DNA from: Faecalibacterium sp. UBA7177
Lineage (GTDB): Bacteria > Bacillota > Clostridia > Oscillospirales > Ruminococcaceae
Assembly: GCA_002491225.1 (NCBI GenBank)
Contig: DKVN01000077.1
Location: 17,691-24,184, forward strand
Direction of reading: 5' to 3'
DNA length: 6,494 nt
The notes below the pieces were generated by a model. It searched no databases. It saw only the letters and a list, made by a program, of their open reading frames with translations, and was not told the origin of the DNA. Below are positions 6,086 through 6,494 of the stretch, one piece after another (position 1 is the stretch's first letter; every line of letters begins with the position of its first letter). A program made the position numbers and the translations under genes.

Positions 6086-6147
6086 TTCCCGCTCCGTCCG
6101 CCCGGCCTGCCGCGTGGTGGGCTGGACAGAACATGCCGCGGCGTTTC

Positions 6148-6176
6148 TTGCCGAAACGGCGAAACTGTGATATACT
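6148..6176 (+). promoter_or_regulatory. Extended -10 promoter of glgB
   Basis: TTGCCG (6148-6153), a 17-nt spacer and TATACT (6171-6176), with TGA just before the -10 box, form a strong vegetative promoter reading towards glgB. Transcription would start near 6183, leaving a leader of about 100 nt. It is divergent from, and does not overlap, the GNAT promoter. Confidence 0.72.
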
Positions 6177-6211
6177 GGTATCCGCAATAACTTTACAGCT
6201 TGAAAGGTTTT

Positions 6212-6248
6212 CGCGGCCTGTGCCCTGCACCGGCCCGCGGGGCCTTTT
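6212..6248 (+). promoter_or_regulatory. Structured glgB leader with a weak terminator-like hairpin
   Basis: GGCCCGCGGGGCC (6232-6244) folds as a 5-bp stem with a GCG loop and is followed by TTTT (6245-6248). An alternative pairing of CGCGGCC (6212-6218) with GGCCCGCG (6232-6239), leaving one bulged base and enclosing a small GTGC/GCAC hairpin (6220-6230), would exclude it. This could be attenuation-like or simply GC-rich sequence. The stem is short and the T run only four long. Confidence 0.35.
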
Positions 6249-6282
6249 GCCATCTTCAATCCAAGGGACGTGGTGATGCCGT

Positions 6283-6494
6283 ATGCAGTGGCAGCAGTTG
6301 GGCAGCGAGTTTCACACCGGGGCCTGCTTTGACGCCTACCGGGCCCTCGGCGCGCACCCGGCAGAGGACGCCGGGCAGGCGGGCTGGGCCTTCCGGCTTT
6401 GGGCGCCGGGCGCGCAGCAGGTATATTTGATCGGCGATTTTTCCGGCTGGCAGGGCCTTGCAATGGCGCGGGACGCCGCCGGGGTCTGGAGCGT
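6283..6494 (+). CDS. glgB: 1,4-alpha-glucan branching enzyme GlgB, N-terminal part (cut by window edge)
   Basis: GlgB makes the alpha-1,6 branches of glycogen by cutting and re-attaching alpha-1,4 chains in the cytoplasm. The 70 visible codons begin MQWQQLGSEFHTGACFDAYRALGAH and then enter the CBM48 beta-sandwich: WAFRLWAPGAQQVYLIGDFSGWQGLAMARDAAGVW. The FRLWAP, GDF-x-GW and D-x-x-GVW elements are the usual signature of branching enzymes; the short leader before CBM48 with Y-x-x-LGAH is also typical of GlgB and argues against a pullulanase or debranching enzyme. The ATG at 6283 is the first possible start because an in-frame TGA lies at 6274-6276. Its ribosome site is GGTGA (6272-6276), 6 nt upstream, and the purine-rich AAGGGA at 6263-6268 lies further out. 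The catalytic GH13 barrel is beyond the window. Other glycogen genes may follow but are not in view. Confidence 0.92.
   Translation, partial: MQWQQLGSEFHTGACFDAYRALGAHPAEDAGQAGWAFRLWAPGAQQVYLIGDFSGWQGLAMARDAAGVWS

Noticed and set aside
6009..6230. Longer N-terminus for the GNAT protein starting at 6230
   Set aside because: These codons cover the GNAT promoter (6057-6085), and the ATG at 6008 has a good ribosome site and the usual family start.
6008..6463. Minus-strand open frame overlapping the glgB start and the divergent intergenic region
   Set aside because: Arg/Pro/Ala-rich translation without motifs, running across two promoters and antisense to glgB.
1..6494. CRISPR array, transposon, prophage, toxin-antitoxin pair or biosynthetic cluster
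   Set aside because: No regularly spaced direct repeats, transposase or integrase motifs, paired small ORFs, or clustered tailoring enzymes are visible on either strand.

Overview
The window reads as chromosomal DNA from a GC-rich Gram-positive bacterium of the Clostridia, plausibly Oscillospiraceae/Ruminococcaceae-like gut Firmicutes. This placement is an inference from three things: purine-rich Shine-Dalgarno sites (GGAGG, AAGGGGG), sigma-A promoters with extended -10 elements, and the gene set (NiaR-type niacin repressor, DUF3810 protein, linker-rich GH25 muramidase, FtsH, GlgB). No rRNA, tRNA, CRISPR array, insertion sequence or phage gene was found.

Layout: six genes, five on the minus strand and one on the plus strand. 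Positions 1-871 (minus) hold the N-terminal 290 codons of ftsH, cut by the window edge, with its promoter at 954-982. Positions 1176-3455 (minus) encode a 759-residue membrane-anchored or secreted GH25 muramidase with long low-complexity linkers, its own extended -10 promoter (3589-3617) and a strong intrinsic terminator (1076-1127). Positions 3718-4896 (minus) encode a three-helix membrane DUF3810 protein with an HExxH metallopeptidase-like motif. It overlaps by 4 bp (ATGA) the upstream gene at 4893-5516, a NiaR-family (HTH + 3H domain) niacin-responsive repressor. Positions 5556-6008 (minus) encode a GNAT acetyltransferase of clearly lower GC, 39 bp upstream of niaR and with its own promoter (6057-6085). 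Positions 6283-6494 (plus) are the start of glgB, the glycogen branching enzyme, divergent from the GNAT gene, with a promoter at 6148-6176 and a roughly 100-nt structured leader.

How they fit together: GNAT, niaR and the DUF3810 gene could be co-transcribed, since no terminator is visible between them, and niaR and the DUF3810 gene are almost certainly translationally coupled. ftsH (membrane protein quality control), the GH25 enzyme (peptidoglycan) and the DUF3810 protein (membrane, putative zinc hydrolase) all act at the envelope, but each of ftsH and GH25 has its own promoter, so no common pathway is demonstrated.

I do not see a convincing new multi-gene system. The points most worth a second look are the niaR-DUF3810 coupling, the NiaR C-terminal tail, a 17-bp palindrome just upstream of niaR, the modular architecture of the GH25 protein, the low-GC GNAT gene, and the glgB leader.
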